NCBI RefSeq assembly: GCF_042665595.1
Contig: NZ_JBHTCT010000031.1
Span: forward strand, 16,799-80,798
From: Bhargavaea changchunensis
Lineage (GTDB): Bacteria > Bacillota > Bacilli > Bacillales_A > Planococcaceae
Length of the DNA stretch: 64,000 nt
Direction of reading: 5' to 3'
Numbering within the stretch: position 1 is the stretch's first letter; each line of letters starts with the position of its first letter. Shown here piece by piece: positions 43,247 through 52,034 of the stretch. The translations under genes and the position numbers were made by a program. The notes under the pieces were generated by a model. It worked only from the letters and a program-made list of their open reading frames with translations, was not told the DNA's origin and made no database searches.

Positions 43247-44245
43247 ATGGACTTACTGGTTGTTCTCACCATATTAATTGTCATCTTTGCTTTGGCCTTT
43301 GATTTCATAAACGGGTTTCATGATACGGCCAATGCGATTGCCACTTCAGTTTCTACGAGGGCCCTTCCTCCCAGAACCGCCGTGCTGATGGCCGCAGTCA
43401 TGAATTTTATCGGAGCCATCACATTCACGGGAGTTGCCAAGGCGATCACGAAAGATATCGTGGATCCGTTCGCCTTATCCAACGGAGCGGTTGTCATCTT
43501 GGCTGCACTGATCGCAGCGATCGCGTGGAACCTGATTACCTGGTATTTTGGTATCCCGTCAAGTTCTTCCCATGCGATAATCGGGGCGATTGCAGGAGCT
43601 GCCATTGCAGCTGCAGGCTTTAACAGCCTCAACTACAGCGGATTCATCAAGATCCTGCAGGCTCTGATTTTCTCGCCGCTGATCGCCCTCTCTATGGGTT
43701 TTCTGGTCATGTCCCTGTTCAAACTTGTTCTCAGGCGGGCAACACTCACTTCGACAAACAGAAGAATCCGCAAATTACAGATCGGCACAGCGGCCTTGCA
43801 GGCGTTTACCCATGGAACAAACGATGCCCAAAAAACGATGGGAATCGTTACATTGGCACTGATCTCTGTCGGATGGCAGACGACAGATGACATCCAGATG
43901 TGGGTTCGCATATCGGCAGCAACCGCCATGGGATTGGGCACTTCGATCGGAGGCTACCGGATCATCAAAACCGTGGGAGGTAAAATCATGAAGATCCGCC
44001 CGGTCAACGGTGCCGCCGCCGACCTCGCATCCGCTTCGGTCATTTTTGGCGCAACTCTTATCCACCTGCCGGTCAGCACGACTCATGTCATTTCGTCCGC
44101 CATCATGGGTGTCGGTTCTGCCCAAAGGGTCAAGGGCGTTAAATGGGGTGTAGCCCGAAAAATAGTCCTGACTTGGATCATTACGATGCCAAGCGTCGCC
44201 CTGTTCGCAGCCCTGTGCTACCTTGTTTTAAATCTTTTCTTTTAA
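43247..44245 (+). CDS. pit: Inorganic phosphate transporter, Pit family
   Basis: Membrane carrier of 332 residues importing metal-phosphate by proton symport. The two inverted repeats carry the family signature: GFHDTANAIATSV near residue 23-35 and THGTNDAQKTMGIV near 187-200. About ten hydrophobic helices are visible. GGAGGT lies six bases before the ATG at 43247; a longer reading from 43178 overlaps the DUF47 gene and is not supported. Confidence 0.95.
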   Translation: MDLLVVLTILIVIFALAFDFINGFHDTANAIATSVSTRALPPRTAVLMAAVMNFIGAITFTGVAKAITKDIVDPFALSNGAVVILAALIAAIAWNLITWYFGIPSSSSHAIIGAIAGAAIAAAGFNSLNYSGFIKILQALIFSPLIALSMGFLVMSLFKLVLRRATLTSTNRRIRKLQIGTAALQAFTHGTNDAQKTMGIVTLALISVGWQTTDDIQMWVRISAATAMGLGTSIGGYRIIKTVGGKIMKIRPVNGAAADLASASVIFGATLIHLPVSTTHVISSAIMGVGSAQRVKGVKWGVARKIVLTWIITMPSVALFAALCYLVLNLFF

Positions 44246-44357
44246 AGGCTGAATTTTTGATTTTCCGGAATTGGCGAACTTTATGATTCTCCCTTCATTT
44301 TCGACAATTGTTATTCTATGATAACTTTTGAAAAGAATATATTGGGAGGGTCATCAT

Positions 44358-44975
44358 ATGAACAAGAAATGGATTGCCGTGATTGCGTTTTCGGCACTGC
44401 TTCTGGGGGCCTGCGGTACTGAGCCGGCAGATATCAGGGATGTGTCTGCAGAAGCGGAGAGTTATAAGAAAGCGGCCGAGATCAAGGCGCCAGACGCATA
44501 CAGCGAGGACTTTCTTCTGGATACGAGCATTTTCATGTCCGAGATTGCGGAACACGCAGGTGTGCTGAACAGCAATGTTGCGGCTGCCATTGAAGACGGT
44601 TCGGTCAGTGATGAAAAAGCTGTAAGAAAAACTATTGACGCATACACAGATTTCGCTTCAGATTTTGAACTGCAAGGCGACTCTGAAACCGAAAATGTCA
44701 TTTCGGATCTTGCAGGAGAAATCGAAGACAACATGAGCACTTATATTGATTACATCGAAGATTACCTGAAAGAACCGAAAGAGCTTCACAATACCACACT
44801 CGAAAGTGCGCAATCACGTGTAATGCGCCTTGCAGGAGATATGAGCTCCGCACTGGCCGACAATGGCGCACAGCCTGCGCTTGCAGATCTGAAAGAGCAA
44901 TTCGACGCCCTTCACTATAACCCCGACTTTTCCGGATTCAAGGGTAACTTCGTTGCTGCAGAAAAAAATAATTAA
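44358..44975 (+). CDS. Hypothetical lipoprotein
   Basis: Exported protein of 205 residues. The signal peptide MNKKWIAVIAFSALLLGAC ends in a clear lipobox (LGAC), so Cys19 is expected to be lipidated and the protein held on the outer face of the membrane. The mature part is acidic and helical (DFASDFELQGDSETENVIS, MSTYIDYIEDYLKEPKEL). I recognise no domain. GGGAGGG lies seven bases upstream of the ATG. A strong terminator follows. Confidence 0.85.
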   Translation: MNKKWIAVIAFSALLLGACGTEPADIRDVSAEAESYKKAAEIKAPDAYSEDFLLDTSIFMSEIAEHAGVLNSNVAAAIEDGSVSDEKAVRKTIDAYTDFASDFELQGDSETENVISDLAGEIEDNMSTYIDYIEDYLKEPKELHNTTLESAQSRVMRLAGDMSSALADNGAQPALADLKEQFDALHYNPDFSGFKGNFVAAEKNN

Positions 44976-44980
44976 AAGCA

Positions 44981-45022
44981 AAAGCAGGACGGCCGGTCAT
45001 TTTTGACCGGCCGTCCTGCTTT
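44981..45022. terminator. Strong bidirectional terminator
   Basis: A perfect stem of about 19 pairs (AAAGCAGGACGGCCGGTCA and complement, 44981-44999 and 45004-45022) with a T-only loop ends both the lipoprotein gene and the convergent membrane-protein gene. Confidence 0.9.
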
Positions 45023-45025
45023 CCG

Positions 45026-45466
45026 TTACCAAAAATCCGGCTTGACGACCATGAAGTAGAGCATGATCATCAACAGCAGGATATAAGTCCATAGCTTCCT
45101 AGTCAGAACCGCAAGCAACAGTGCTCGCTCGGCATCGCCCTGTCCGAGTTCACGGATGACCGGTTTAAACGCACGGGCTAGGAAAACAATGGAGGCGATC
45201 ATGACCATTATGGTCATGGCTACCCAAGACGTTGTCCATCTGTAACCGGATGACACAATCAATAGTATTCCCGAGAGGACGAGAAGATGTCCGGCGTGCT
45301 TCACGATTCTGACCGCTGACTGAAAAACCGACAATTGGATATCCAGAGCTGCCCCATCCGCTGATTTCATCCGGTTGATCAGCGGAACCAGGACAAATAA
45401 CGGCCCGATTGAAAGTGCCGCACTGAATACATGCACATACAGAATCAGCTGGTAGTAAACGTTCAT
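45026..45466 (-). CDS. DUF2269-like membrane protein
   Basis: Membrane protein of 146 residues with four hydrophobic helices: 6-28 (QLILYVHVFSAALSIGPLFVL), about 58-74 (AGHLLVLSGILLIVSSG), 80-98 (WVAMTIMVMIASIVFLARA) and 125-143. The YVHVFSAALSIG start resembles DUF2269 proteins and has a His that might bind haem. Its ATG overlaps the stop of a 30-codon reading frame. Function unknown. Confidence 0.75.
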   Translation of the reverse strand: MNVYYQLILYVHVFSAALSIGPLFVLVPLINRMKSADGAALDIQLSVFQSAVRIVKHAGHLLVLSGILLIVSSGYRWTTSWVAMTIMVMIASIVFLARAFKPVIRELGQGDAERALLLAVLTRKLWTYILLLMIMLYFMVVKPDFW

Positions 45467-45555
45467 TCCCCTTTACCGCCCGCGTCGCTCCCGCGGCAAG
45501 CGGACGGCCCCTCCCCTGCATTCACCATGCAGGGCTGCAGGTCTTCCTTTTTCAT
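45463..45555 (-). CDS. Possible 30-residue peptide, coupled to the DUF2269-like gene
   Basis: A short frame of 31 codons starts at ATG 45555, six bases after GGGAGAG, reads MKKEDLQPCMVNAGEG and onward, and ends in a TGA that overlaps the ATG of the next gene. It starts 19 bases after the CoA-transferase gene. It may be a real peptide or a leader whose translation couples the two flanking genes. No homologue is known to me and the composition (Gly, Cys, charged) is not diagnostic. Confidence 0.35.
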   Translation of the reverse strand: MKKEDLQPCMVNAGEGPSACRGSDAGGKGE

Positions 45556-45573
45556 GTAGCTCTCTCCCTGATG

Positions 45574-46845
45574 TCAGATAAAGAAACCGGCTTTTTTCGC
45601 TTCAAATTCCAGCTCTTCCCTGAATTTGGGATGGGCGATGGAGATCAGCCGGCGCGCCCTTTCGGAAAACGGCTGGCCGTACAGGTCCGCAACCCCATAT
45701 TCGGTTACGATAGAGCCGACCGAGTTTTTGGATGTAGTCACGACGGAGCCTGGTGTGAGGGCCACCTTGATCCGCGACAACGTATCATTTTTTGCCGTAG
45801 AGTGAAGACAGATAAAGCCTTTTCCATACTTGGAAAATCGGATGCCGTTCGCAAAGTCAGCCTGACCGCCGCTCAGAGAGTAATACTTCCCCGCGACCGT
45901 TTCGGATGCCGCCTGGCCAAACAGGTCGATTTCCGTCGAGGCATTGATAGAGACCATATGATCTTCCAGCGCTATTTTTGCCGGATTGTTCACAATATGG
46001 ACCGGCTGGAATTCGACACCCGGATTGTCATGGAGAAAATCGTACAGTTTCTGATCACCCAGCGCGAACGTACAAACAATCTTTCCCCGGTTTGTTGCTT
46101 TCCTCGTGCCGTCAATAGCTCCTGAGTTGTACAGGTCGACGACGCTGCTCGTCAGCATCTCAGTATGGATTCCGAGGTGCCGGTGATCTTTTAGCATCGA
46201 CAAGACGGCATTCGGTATTGCACCGATTCCGACCTGGATGGTATCTCCGTCATCAATCCTCTCCACGACTTTTTCGGCGATGGCAATATCTTTCTCTGTC
46301 ACCGGAGGAGCTTCTGCGTGAAAGAGCGGTTCATTGTGGCGAATATAGCCCTTGATCTGGCTGATATGAATCTGATTTTGGCCGAATGTTCTCGGCATAT
46401 TTTCATTCACTTCAAGGACGAATGGAACGCTTCCGATAAATTCTGCGACATAATCCGCATTTGTACCAAGTGAAAAGTACCCGTGCTCGTCCATGGGTGA
46501 GGCCTTGGCCATCACCAATGATAATTTGGTTGTCCGTCTCAACAAGTAAGGGACATCTGAGAAGTTGTTCGGTACGAGCTCGATTGTGCCATTATGGTAG
46601 GCTTTCCTTGTAGCTCCACTGAGAAAATAGGAAACATGGTTGAGCTTTCCATCAAATTCCCCATTTATATAGGGGCGTTCACGGAGCACATGCATCTGGT
46701 GGATCCGTACACCGTCTAATTGCTCCGCATGCGCCTCCAGAATATCCAGAAGACGGAACGGTTCCCCGTTGGCAATCGGAACGACCAGGTCATCTTCCGG
46801 CCGGATCAGGGACAGGAACTCCTGATCGGTCAATTCCTTTGTCAT
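45574..46845 (-). CDS. Acetyl-CoA hydrolase/4-hydroxybutyrate CoA-transferase family protein
   Basis: Class I CoA-transferase-like enzyme of 423 residues. The two-domain fold is seen with the CoA-binding segment VQVGIGAIPNAVLSMLKDH (around residues 208-226) and the catalytic-type Glu in GIHTEMLTSSVVDLYNSG. The C-terminal domain has GGQADFANGIRFSKYGKGFICLHSTA. It may exchange CoA between acetate, propionate or 4-hydroxybutyrate, or hydrolyse acetyl-CoA; sequence does not decide. A DUF2269-like gene and a short frame follow on the same strand. Confidence 0.88.
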   Translation of the reverse strand: MTKELTDQEFLSLIRPEDDLVVPIANGEPFRLLDILEAHAEQLDGVRIHQMHVLRERPYINGEFDGKLNHVSYFLSGATRKAYHNGTIELVPNNFSDVPYLLRRTTKLSLVMAKASPMDEHGYFSLGTNADYVAEFIGSVPFVLEVNENMPRTFGQNQIHISQIKGYIRHNEPLFHAEAPPVTEKDIAIAEKVVERIDDGDTIQVGIGAIPNAVLSMLKDHRHLGIHTEMLTSSVVDLYNSGAIDGTRKATNRGKIVCTFALGDQKLYDFLHDNPGVEFQPVHIVNNPAKIALEDHMVSINASTEIDLFGQAASETVAGKYYSLSGGQADFANGIRFSKYGKGFICLHSTAKNDTLSRIKVALTPGSVVTTSKNSVGSIVTEYGVADLYGQPFSERARRLISIAHPKFREELEFEAKKAGFFI

Positions 46846-46970
46846 AGGTTTGTGCCACTCCCATCCGTATCGCTGTTTTGTCTACATGATCGTACCACAG
46901 CTGGGCTGTCTGCATCAGTCTGGGCATTCTGTTGTCACGGAACTGTCGAAGAGGATTTCGGAAAAAATCG

Positions 46971-47921
46971 TCAGGTTCTCAGCATTTCCGCAAATGCATC
47001 GGCTGAAACATTGCCGCCCGACAGCACAGCGACAACCCTCTTGCCGCGAATGCCTGTCCTACCGGAGAGAAGAGCAGCTGCAGATACAGCACCTGATGGC
47101 TCCACCACCTGTTTGGTGTACTGGAAAAGCAACTTGCACGCTTCTTTGATCTCCCCTTCCGAAACCGTGACAAGACGGTCGAGATGGCTCCGGAGAATCG
47201 GAAACGTCAATTCACCGGGAATCGAAGTCCTCAGACCATCCGCAATCGTCTGGGTCGGACCGATGGCGATCCGCTCGCCGGCTTCCAGTGACTGCTTTGT
47301 ATCGTCCGCCGTTTCCGGTTCAGCACCGATTACGAGAATTTCCGGCCGCATCTGCTTGATGGCACAAAGAATCCCTGCTGTCAGTCCTCCTCCTCCGACG
47401 GGGACGATGACCGCTTCACAATCTGCCACCTGCTCCAAAATCTCCATGCCGGCGGTTCCCTGCCCGGCGATGATGTCAGGATCGTCATATGGAGGTACGA
47501 ATACGCCCCCAGTTTCCTCCGCTATCCTGAGTGCTTCCGGAATCCGCTCCGCCGATGTCAGCCCGCATCTGACCACTTGGCCGCCATATGCCTCGATTGC
47601 TGCCACTTTTGCGGGAGAAGCATCTACCGGCACCACGATCGTCGCCTGTACCCCCGCCTGTCCGGCGATATAAGCAACCGCCTGTCCATGATTGCCTGAT
47701 GACGCAGCGACCACATGGCTCGCTCCTTCCCGCACCGCTTTCAGAACCTTGTTCGAAGCACCGCGGATTTTAAATGATCCGGTTTTCTGCAGATGTTCCC
47801 CTTTCAGGTATACCTCATTTCCCGTTTGCTCACTTAGCCTTGATGAAGTCAGCACCGGCGTACGGTGGATGACATCACTGATTTCATCCGCCGCTTCCCT
47901 GATTTTTTCCAGCGCGATCAT
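46971..47921 (-). CDS. Threonine/serine ammonia-lyase (PLP-dependent, fold II)
   Basis: Enzyme of 316 residues that deaminates threonine to 2-oxobutyrate. The PLP lysine is K51 in TGSFKIRGASNK; the SSGNHGQAVAY phosphate-side loop and the glycine loop IVPVGGGGLTAG are present. There is no C-terminal ACT regulatory domain, so it is the short, catabolic (TdcB-like) or a serine racemase-like type rather than feedback-controlled IlvA. The ATG at 47921 has GGGAGGG six bases upstream; the ATG at 47927 abuts it. Confidence 0.87.
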   Translation of the reverse strand: MIALEKIREAADEISDVIHRTPVLTSSRLSEQTGNEVYLKGEHLQKTGSFKIRGASNKVLKAVREGASHVVAASSGNHGQAVAYIAGQAGVQATIVVPVDASPAKVAAIEAYGGQVVRCGLTSAERIPEALRIAEETGGVFVPPYDDPDIIAGQGTAGMEILEQVADCEAVIVPVGGGGLTAGILCAIKQMRPEILVIGAEPETADDTKQSLEAGERIAIGPTQTIADGLRTSIPGELTFPILRSHLDRLVTVSEGEIKEACKLLFQYTKQVVEPSGAVSAAALLSGRTGIRGKRVVAVLSGGNVSADAFAEMLRT

Positions 47922-47983
47922 TCTCATCCCTCCCGTTTTCTTCCTATCTATAGTTTACGTTCCCCGAATCCGTCGGGGCAACC

Positions 47984-48007
47984 ATGACAGTTGTCATATA
48001 CAACTGT
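47984..48007. promoter_or_regulatory. Candidate DesR operator upstream of des
   Basis: Two overlapping palindromes are present: ATGACA-GT-TGTCAT (47984-47997) and ACAGTTG-TCATATA-CAACTGT (47987-48007). They end about 18 bases upstream of the -35 element of des, the place where phosphorylated DesR binds in B. subtilis. Confidence 0.6.
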
Positions 48008-48024
48008 TTACACCTATGCCTGTT

Positions 48025-48052
48025 TTGAGAATCCACTTCCGGGTACGATAAT
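48025..48052 (+). promoter_or_regulatory. SigA promoter of des
   Basis: TTGAGA (48025-48030) and GATAAT (48047-48052) are 16 bases apart, about 30 bases ahead of the des ATG; short spacing fits an activator-dependent promoter. Confidence 0.6.
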
Positions 48053-48083
48053 ATCATCATCAATAACATCCGGGAGGCAAATC

Positions 48084-49145
48084 ATGAGCAGAGAAAAAAC
48101 GATCCAGCTCCGAAAAAGTGTCAAGCCCTTTGAAACGACCGATAAGAAGGCCAGCATCATCCAGATTTTGAATACCATCCCGCCGTTCTTCATTCTTTGG
48201 GCACTTGCCTACATGAGCCTGTCGGTTTCAGTCTGGCTCACGGTCGGTCTGTCCGTCATTGCCGCAGGTTTCCTCGTCAGGACTTTCATCATTTTCCACG
48301 ATTGCACCCACGGTTCGTTCTTCAAAAACAAAAAAGCCAATGATACACTCGGGACAATCACCGGCATCATGACTCTCTTCCCTTATGAGAAATGGAAGCG
48401 GGAGCACTCGATCCACCATGCCACAAGCGGCAACCTCGACAAGCGCGGAACGGGCGACATCTGGGTCATGACTGTCGAAGAGTACCGGGCGGCCACTCCG
48501 CTCCAGAGACTCGGTTACCGGCTCTACCGGAATCCGATCGTCATGTTCGGCTTCGGGCCGCTCTACCTGTTCCTGGTATCCGGCCGCTTCAACCGAAAGG
48601 ATGCCAAGCCGAAAGAACGCCGGAACACTTGGTTCATCAATGTGGCTGTCATCGTCATCTACACTGTGACTGCGTTGCTCGTAGGATGGAAAGCATTTCT
48701 CCTGATCCATGGAACGATCATGTTCGTGGGCGGCATGCTCGGAATCTGGCTGTTCTACGTCCAGCACCAATTCGAGGATTCCTACTTCGAGGATGAATCT
48801 GAGTGGGATTATGTGAAGGCTGCCGTAGACGGAAGTTCCTACTACAAACTTCCGCTTGTCCTCCAGTGGGTAACCGGGAATATCGGCTATCATCACGTAC
48901 ACCACCTGGCTCCGCGCGTACCGAACTACAAGCTCGAAGAAGCTCACGAATCTGTTGAGCCATTGCAGAAAGCAACGACGATCACCCTCAAGACGAGCCT
49001 TGAATCACTCCGCTTCAAGCTGTTCGACGAAGCGAACAAGCGCTTTATCACATTCCGTGAACTGAAGACCGCTGCACCGGCCCGCACACGCTCCTCTCTC
49101 GGCGAGGCCATCCGCCAGCCGAAGGCGGATGCGAGGAAATCCTGA
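48084..49145 (+). CDS. des: Membrane fatty acid desaturase
   Basis: Acyl-lipid desaturase of 353 residues that introduces a cis double bond into membrane phospholipid chains on cooling. The three histidine boxes that hold the di-iron centre are intact: HDCTH (72-76), HSIHH (108-112) and HHVHH near 278-282. Four to six membrane helices flank them. GGGAGG lies before the ATG at 48084; a longer reading runs through the promoter. It precedes desK and desR, with a stop-start overlap to desK. Confidence 0.95.
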   Translation: MSREKTIQLRKSVKPFETTDKKASIIQILNTIPPFFILWALAYMSLSVSVWLTVGLSVIAAGFLVRTFIIFHDCTHGSFFKNKKANDTLGTITGIMTLFPYEKWKREHSIHHATSGNLDKRGTGDIWVMTVEEYRAATPLQRLGYRLYRNPIVMFGFGPLYLFLVSGRFNRKDAKPKERRNTWFINVAVIVIYTVTALLVGWKAFLLIHGTIMFVGGMLGIWLFYVQHQFEDSYFEDESEWDYVKAAVDGSSYYKLPLVLQWVTGNIGYHHVHHLAPRVPNYKLEEAHESVEPLQKATTITLKTSLESLRFKLFDEANKRFITFRELKTAAPARTRSSLGEAIRQPKADARKS

Positions 49146-50377
49146 TGAACAGCCGCCCGGAACAATCCGGTGCGGCTGTCCGCATTTCCGGAGTCTGGTA
49201 TAATGCAGAAAACAGACTGATGGGACTGAAGGCATCCGTGCAGAAATGGTATCAATTGTATCCTAAAAACCGCTGGTTCAATATTTACGCATGGGTCTTC
49301 TTTTTGGCCATGCCGTTCTTCTTCATCTTCAGGACCATGTCAGCCAGAGAAATCTTCATCGGAATCGTTCTGTTCGCACTCTTCCTGGTGGCTTACAAAT
49401 TTTCTTTTAGCCAGAATACAGGAATCCGATACACCTGTCTGACCTTCGAAATCCTGATCAGCTTCACGATGACCGTGGCATTCGGCTACATCTACTTTTT
49501 CCTGTTCCTTGCTCTGTTTATCGGGGAAACCAGGCGGCGGACACCGTTCTTCCTGTTTTACTCGTTTAATATTGCGGCATCCGTTGCTGCACTTGTTCTT
49601 GTAATCTTCACCGAACCGGAAATCTTCAGGACACAATATTCGTTCCTGATCATGTCGGTGATCGGTGTTATCCTGATTCCTTTCCATAAATACAGCCGGC
49701 ACCGCCAGGAAGTTCTTGAAGAAAAACTGGAAGATGCCAACCGCCTGATCGGCGAACTTCTTGTTCACGAGGAACGCCAGCGCATTGCAAGAGATCTTCA
49801 TGACACACTCGGGCAAAAGCTTTCGCTGATCGGGATGAAAAGTGATCTTGCGGTGAAGCTTGCCGGGAGGGACGCAGAACGTGCTGAAAAGGAAATGCTC
49901 GATGTCCGGCAGACCGCAAGGACCGCGCTGAAGGAAGTGCGCGAACTCGTATCCGGCATGCGTGGCACAACTCTTGAAATCGAATTGGCCAGGGCCGTCC
50001 AGATCCTTGAAGCTGCTGAAATTGAACTCTCCATCGACAAGGAACCGGGTGGGAACAAAACCGGTCCGCTGATCGATGATGTTCTCGGAATGTGCCTGAT
50101 GGAAGCAGTCACGAATATTGTCCGGCACAGCAAGGCTTCCTCCTGCTTAATCCGGCTCTCGGAAACCGCTTCGGGAGTCCGCCTGGAAGTGTTTGATGAC
50201 GGGGTCGGAATCAGCGGACCGCCTTCCCGGGGCAACGGCCTCCGGGGGATGAGGGAACGCCTGGACTTTGTAAACGGAACCCTCAATGTGGAAGCGAACG
50301 CGCCGGCCGGCGGCACACGGCTGGTCATCGAAGTGCCTCATGTGATCCAGCAAGGGAGAAAGGAAGGGATCGGATGA
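49145..50377 (+). CDS. desK: Thermosensor histidine kinase DesK
   Basis: Membrane sensor kinase of 410 residues of the HPK7 type. About five hydrophobic helices lie between residues 46 and 180, then a coiled-coil linker and the dimerisation box EERQRIARDLHDTLGQKLS with phospho-His at 219. The ATPase domain has MEAVTNIVRHSKA and FDDGVGISG and RGMRERL. It senses membrane thickness or order and phosphorylates DesR. The ATG at 49145 overlaps the des stop and has GAGGA seven bases upstream. The next in-frame ATG (49220) lacks a site. Confidence 0.93.
   Translation: MNSRPEQSGAAVRISGVWYNAENRLMGLKASVQKWYQLYPKNRWFNIYAWVFFLAMPFFFIFRTMSAREIFIGIVLFALFLVAYKFSFSQNTGIRYTCLTFEILISFTMTVAFGYIYFFLFLALFIGETRRRTPFFLFYSFNIAASVAALVLVIFTEPEIFRTQYSFLIMSVIGVILIPFHKYSRHRQEVLEEKLEDANRLIGELLVHEERQRIARDLHDTLGQKLSLIGMKSDLAVKLAGRDAERAEKEMLDVRQTARTALKEVRELVSGMRGTTLEIELARAVQILEAAEIELSIDKEPGGNKTGPLIDDVLGMCLMEAVTNIVRHSKASSCLIRLSETASGVRLEVFDDGVGISGPPSRGNGLRGMRERLDFVNGTLNVEANAPAGGTRLVIEVPHVIQQGRKEGIG
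49151..49204 (+). promoter_or_regulatory. Hairpin followed by an extended -10 promoter at the 5' end of desK
   Basis: AGCCGC-CCGG and CCGG-T-GCGGCT (49151-49177) form a hairpin just past the des stop. It is followed by TGGTATAAT (49196-49204), a perfect -10 with TG extension and a weak -35. Together they could lower read-through from des and give desKR its own basal transcript. Confidence 0.45.
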
Positions 50378-50979
50378 TCAGGATTGTGATTGCGGAAGAC
50401 CAGCGCCTCCTTCTTGGCGCGCTCGCTTCCCTGCTTGATCTGGAAGAGGATATGACCGTCGTCGGCCAGGCGGCAGATGGCGCGGAGGCAGTCCGGCTTG
50501 TAAAGACTCAAAACCCGGATGTCTGCATTATGGATATAGAAATGCCGGTCCTGACCGGTCTGGATGCAGCGGACGAGCTGAGCGGACATCCGTGCAAAGT
50601 CATTATTTTGACGACATTTGCCAGAGCCGGTTACTTTGAGCGTGCCCGTCACGCACATGTTGACGGATACCTTCTAAAGGACAGTCCGAGCGAAGATCTG
50701 GCTGACTCAATCCGTTCGATTGTCGGCGGCCGAAAAATCTACGCACCCGAGCTGGTGGACATGGCATTCAGCAATCCGAATCCTCTGACCGCGAGGGAAA
50801 CCGAAGTGATGGAACTGATCGCAAACGGCAAAGAAACCAAAGAAATTGCGAAGGAATTGTTCCTGACGACCGGCACCGTAAGGAATTATATTTCAACCAT
50901 CCTCGACAAACTGAATGTCAGCAACCGTATTGAAGCAGTTGCCCGATATCGCGAAAACGGTTGGTTCCGTGGAAAGTGA
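50374..50979 (+). CDS. desR: Response regulator DesR
   Basis: NarL/LuxR-type regulator of 201 residues. The receiver domain has the phospho-acceptor D54 (CIMDIEMPVLTG) and Lys in GYLLKDSP; the C-terminal helix-turn-helix is LTARETEVMELIANGKETKEIAKELF with TVRNYISTIL. In B. subtilis phospho-DesR activates des on cold shock. It overlaps desK by four bases. A terminator follows at 51004. Confidence 0.94.
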   Translation: MIRIVIAEDQRLLLGALASLLDLEEDMTVVGQAADGAEAVRLVKTQNPDVCIMDIEMPVLTGLDAADELSGHPCKVIILTTFARAGYFERARHAHVDGYLLKDSPSEDLADSIRSIVGGRKIYAPELVDMAFSNPNPLTARETEVMELIANGKETKEIAKELFLTTGTVRNYISTILDKLNVSNRIEAVARYRENGWFRGK

Positions 50980-51003
50980 ATGCGGGGCGCAAGTCCATTC
51001 TCA

Positions 51004-51041
51004 TAAAAAAGCCAGATCCCGATAAAAGGAACTGGCTTTTT
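51004..51041. terminator. Bidirectional terminator after desR
   Basis: AAAAAAGCCAG and CTGGCTTTTTT arms with partly paired interior lie between desR and the convergent MDR gene. Confidence 0.8.
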
Positions 51042-51050
51042 TGATGTCCA

Positions 51051-52034
51051 TTATTCTCCTATCCTTATGGCCAACTTGCCGAATTGTGTACTGTTCTCCA
51101 GTTTGCCCATCGCTTCCCGGATATCTTCCAGAGGATAGACCGAATCGACAACCGGGCGGATATCCTTCTCCTCAATCAATTTAAGCAGGGCACGGAGCTC
51201 TTCCCGGTTCCCCATCGTCGACCCGAGCAGATCATATTGTCCGTAGAAGAAAGAACGAAGATCGAACCGGATGTGATCATCCGTCGTGGCGCCGAATGTG
51301 ACGATGCGACCGCCTTTTTTCAGCACGTCCAGCGACCGGTTGAACGTCGCTTCACCCACGCTGTCGATGACGAGGTCGATGGTTTCATCCTTCAGTTCTT
51401 CTTTCCAGTCCGAATTCGTGTCAATGGCGCGGTCCGCACCGATTTCCAACGCACGGCTGCGCTTGTCTGCGCTCCGGGATGAAACGATGACCTTCGCCCC
51501 GAGCGCCTTGGCGAACTGGATCAGATAAGTCGCCACACCGCTTCCCGCTCCGGGAATGAACACCGTCTGGCCCGCTTCGGCCCTTCCGCGGGTGACAAGA
51601 GCCCGGTATCCCGTCATTGCAGCAAGCGACAGGACACCCGCCTCTTCCCATGACAGGCCTGAAGGCTTCGGCTCCAGCTGGTCTGCCGACAGTACGATTT
51701 TTTCGGCCATCGTTCCGTTGTCCGGCATTCCGAGGATATCGAACTCCGCGGGAGGTGCTGCTGACTGCTCCATCCACCGGAGGGCGGGATTGATGATGAC
51801 TTCATCCCCTTCACCAAACTGACTCACCCCATCCCCAACCTGGCTGACGACACCCGCGCCGTCCGATCCGATGACGACCGCTTCCTTTTCAGGTCCGAGA
51901 CGTCCGGGTATGTAGAGGTCCCGGCGGTTCAGTCCGGACACTTTCAGCGAGACGACCGCCTCACCGGGTCCTGCGACCGGATCTTCCATTTCTTTCAGTT
52001 TCCATTCACCCATCTCATAAACGAATGCCTTCAA
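51051..52034 (-). CDS. MDR-family zinc-less quinone oxidoreductase/alcohol dehydrogenase-like
   Basis: NADPH-dependent medium-chain reductase of 327 residues. The N-terminal GroES-like domain (residues 1-125, GSDGAGVVSQVGDGVSQFGEGDEVI) lacks the cysteines of zinc ADHs; the nucleotide fold is FIPGAGSGVATYLIQFAKALGAKVIVSSRS near 145-175. Likely reduces quinones or enones. The start is probably TTG at 52034 (MKAFVYE), overlapping the ArsA-like gene by 20 bases; GTG at 52043 is the alternative. It closes the cstA operon. Confidence 0.82.
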   Translation of the reverse strand: MKAFVYEMGEWKLKEMEDPVAGPGEAVVSLKVSGLNRRDLYIPGRLGPEKEAVVIGSDGAGVVSQVGDGVSQFGEGDEVIINPALRWMEQSAAPPAEFDILGMPDNGTMAEKIVLSADQLEPKPSGLSWEEAGVLSLAAMTGYRALVTRGRAEAGQTVFIPGAGSGVATYLIQFAKALGAKVIVSSRSADKRSRALEIGADRAIDTNSDWKEELKDETIDLVIDSVGEATFNRSLDVLKKGGRIVTFGATTDDHIRFDLRSFFYGQYDLLGSTMGNREELRALLKLIEEKDIRPVVDSVYPLEDIREAMGKLENSTQFGKLAIRIGE

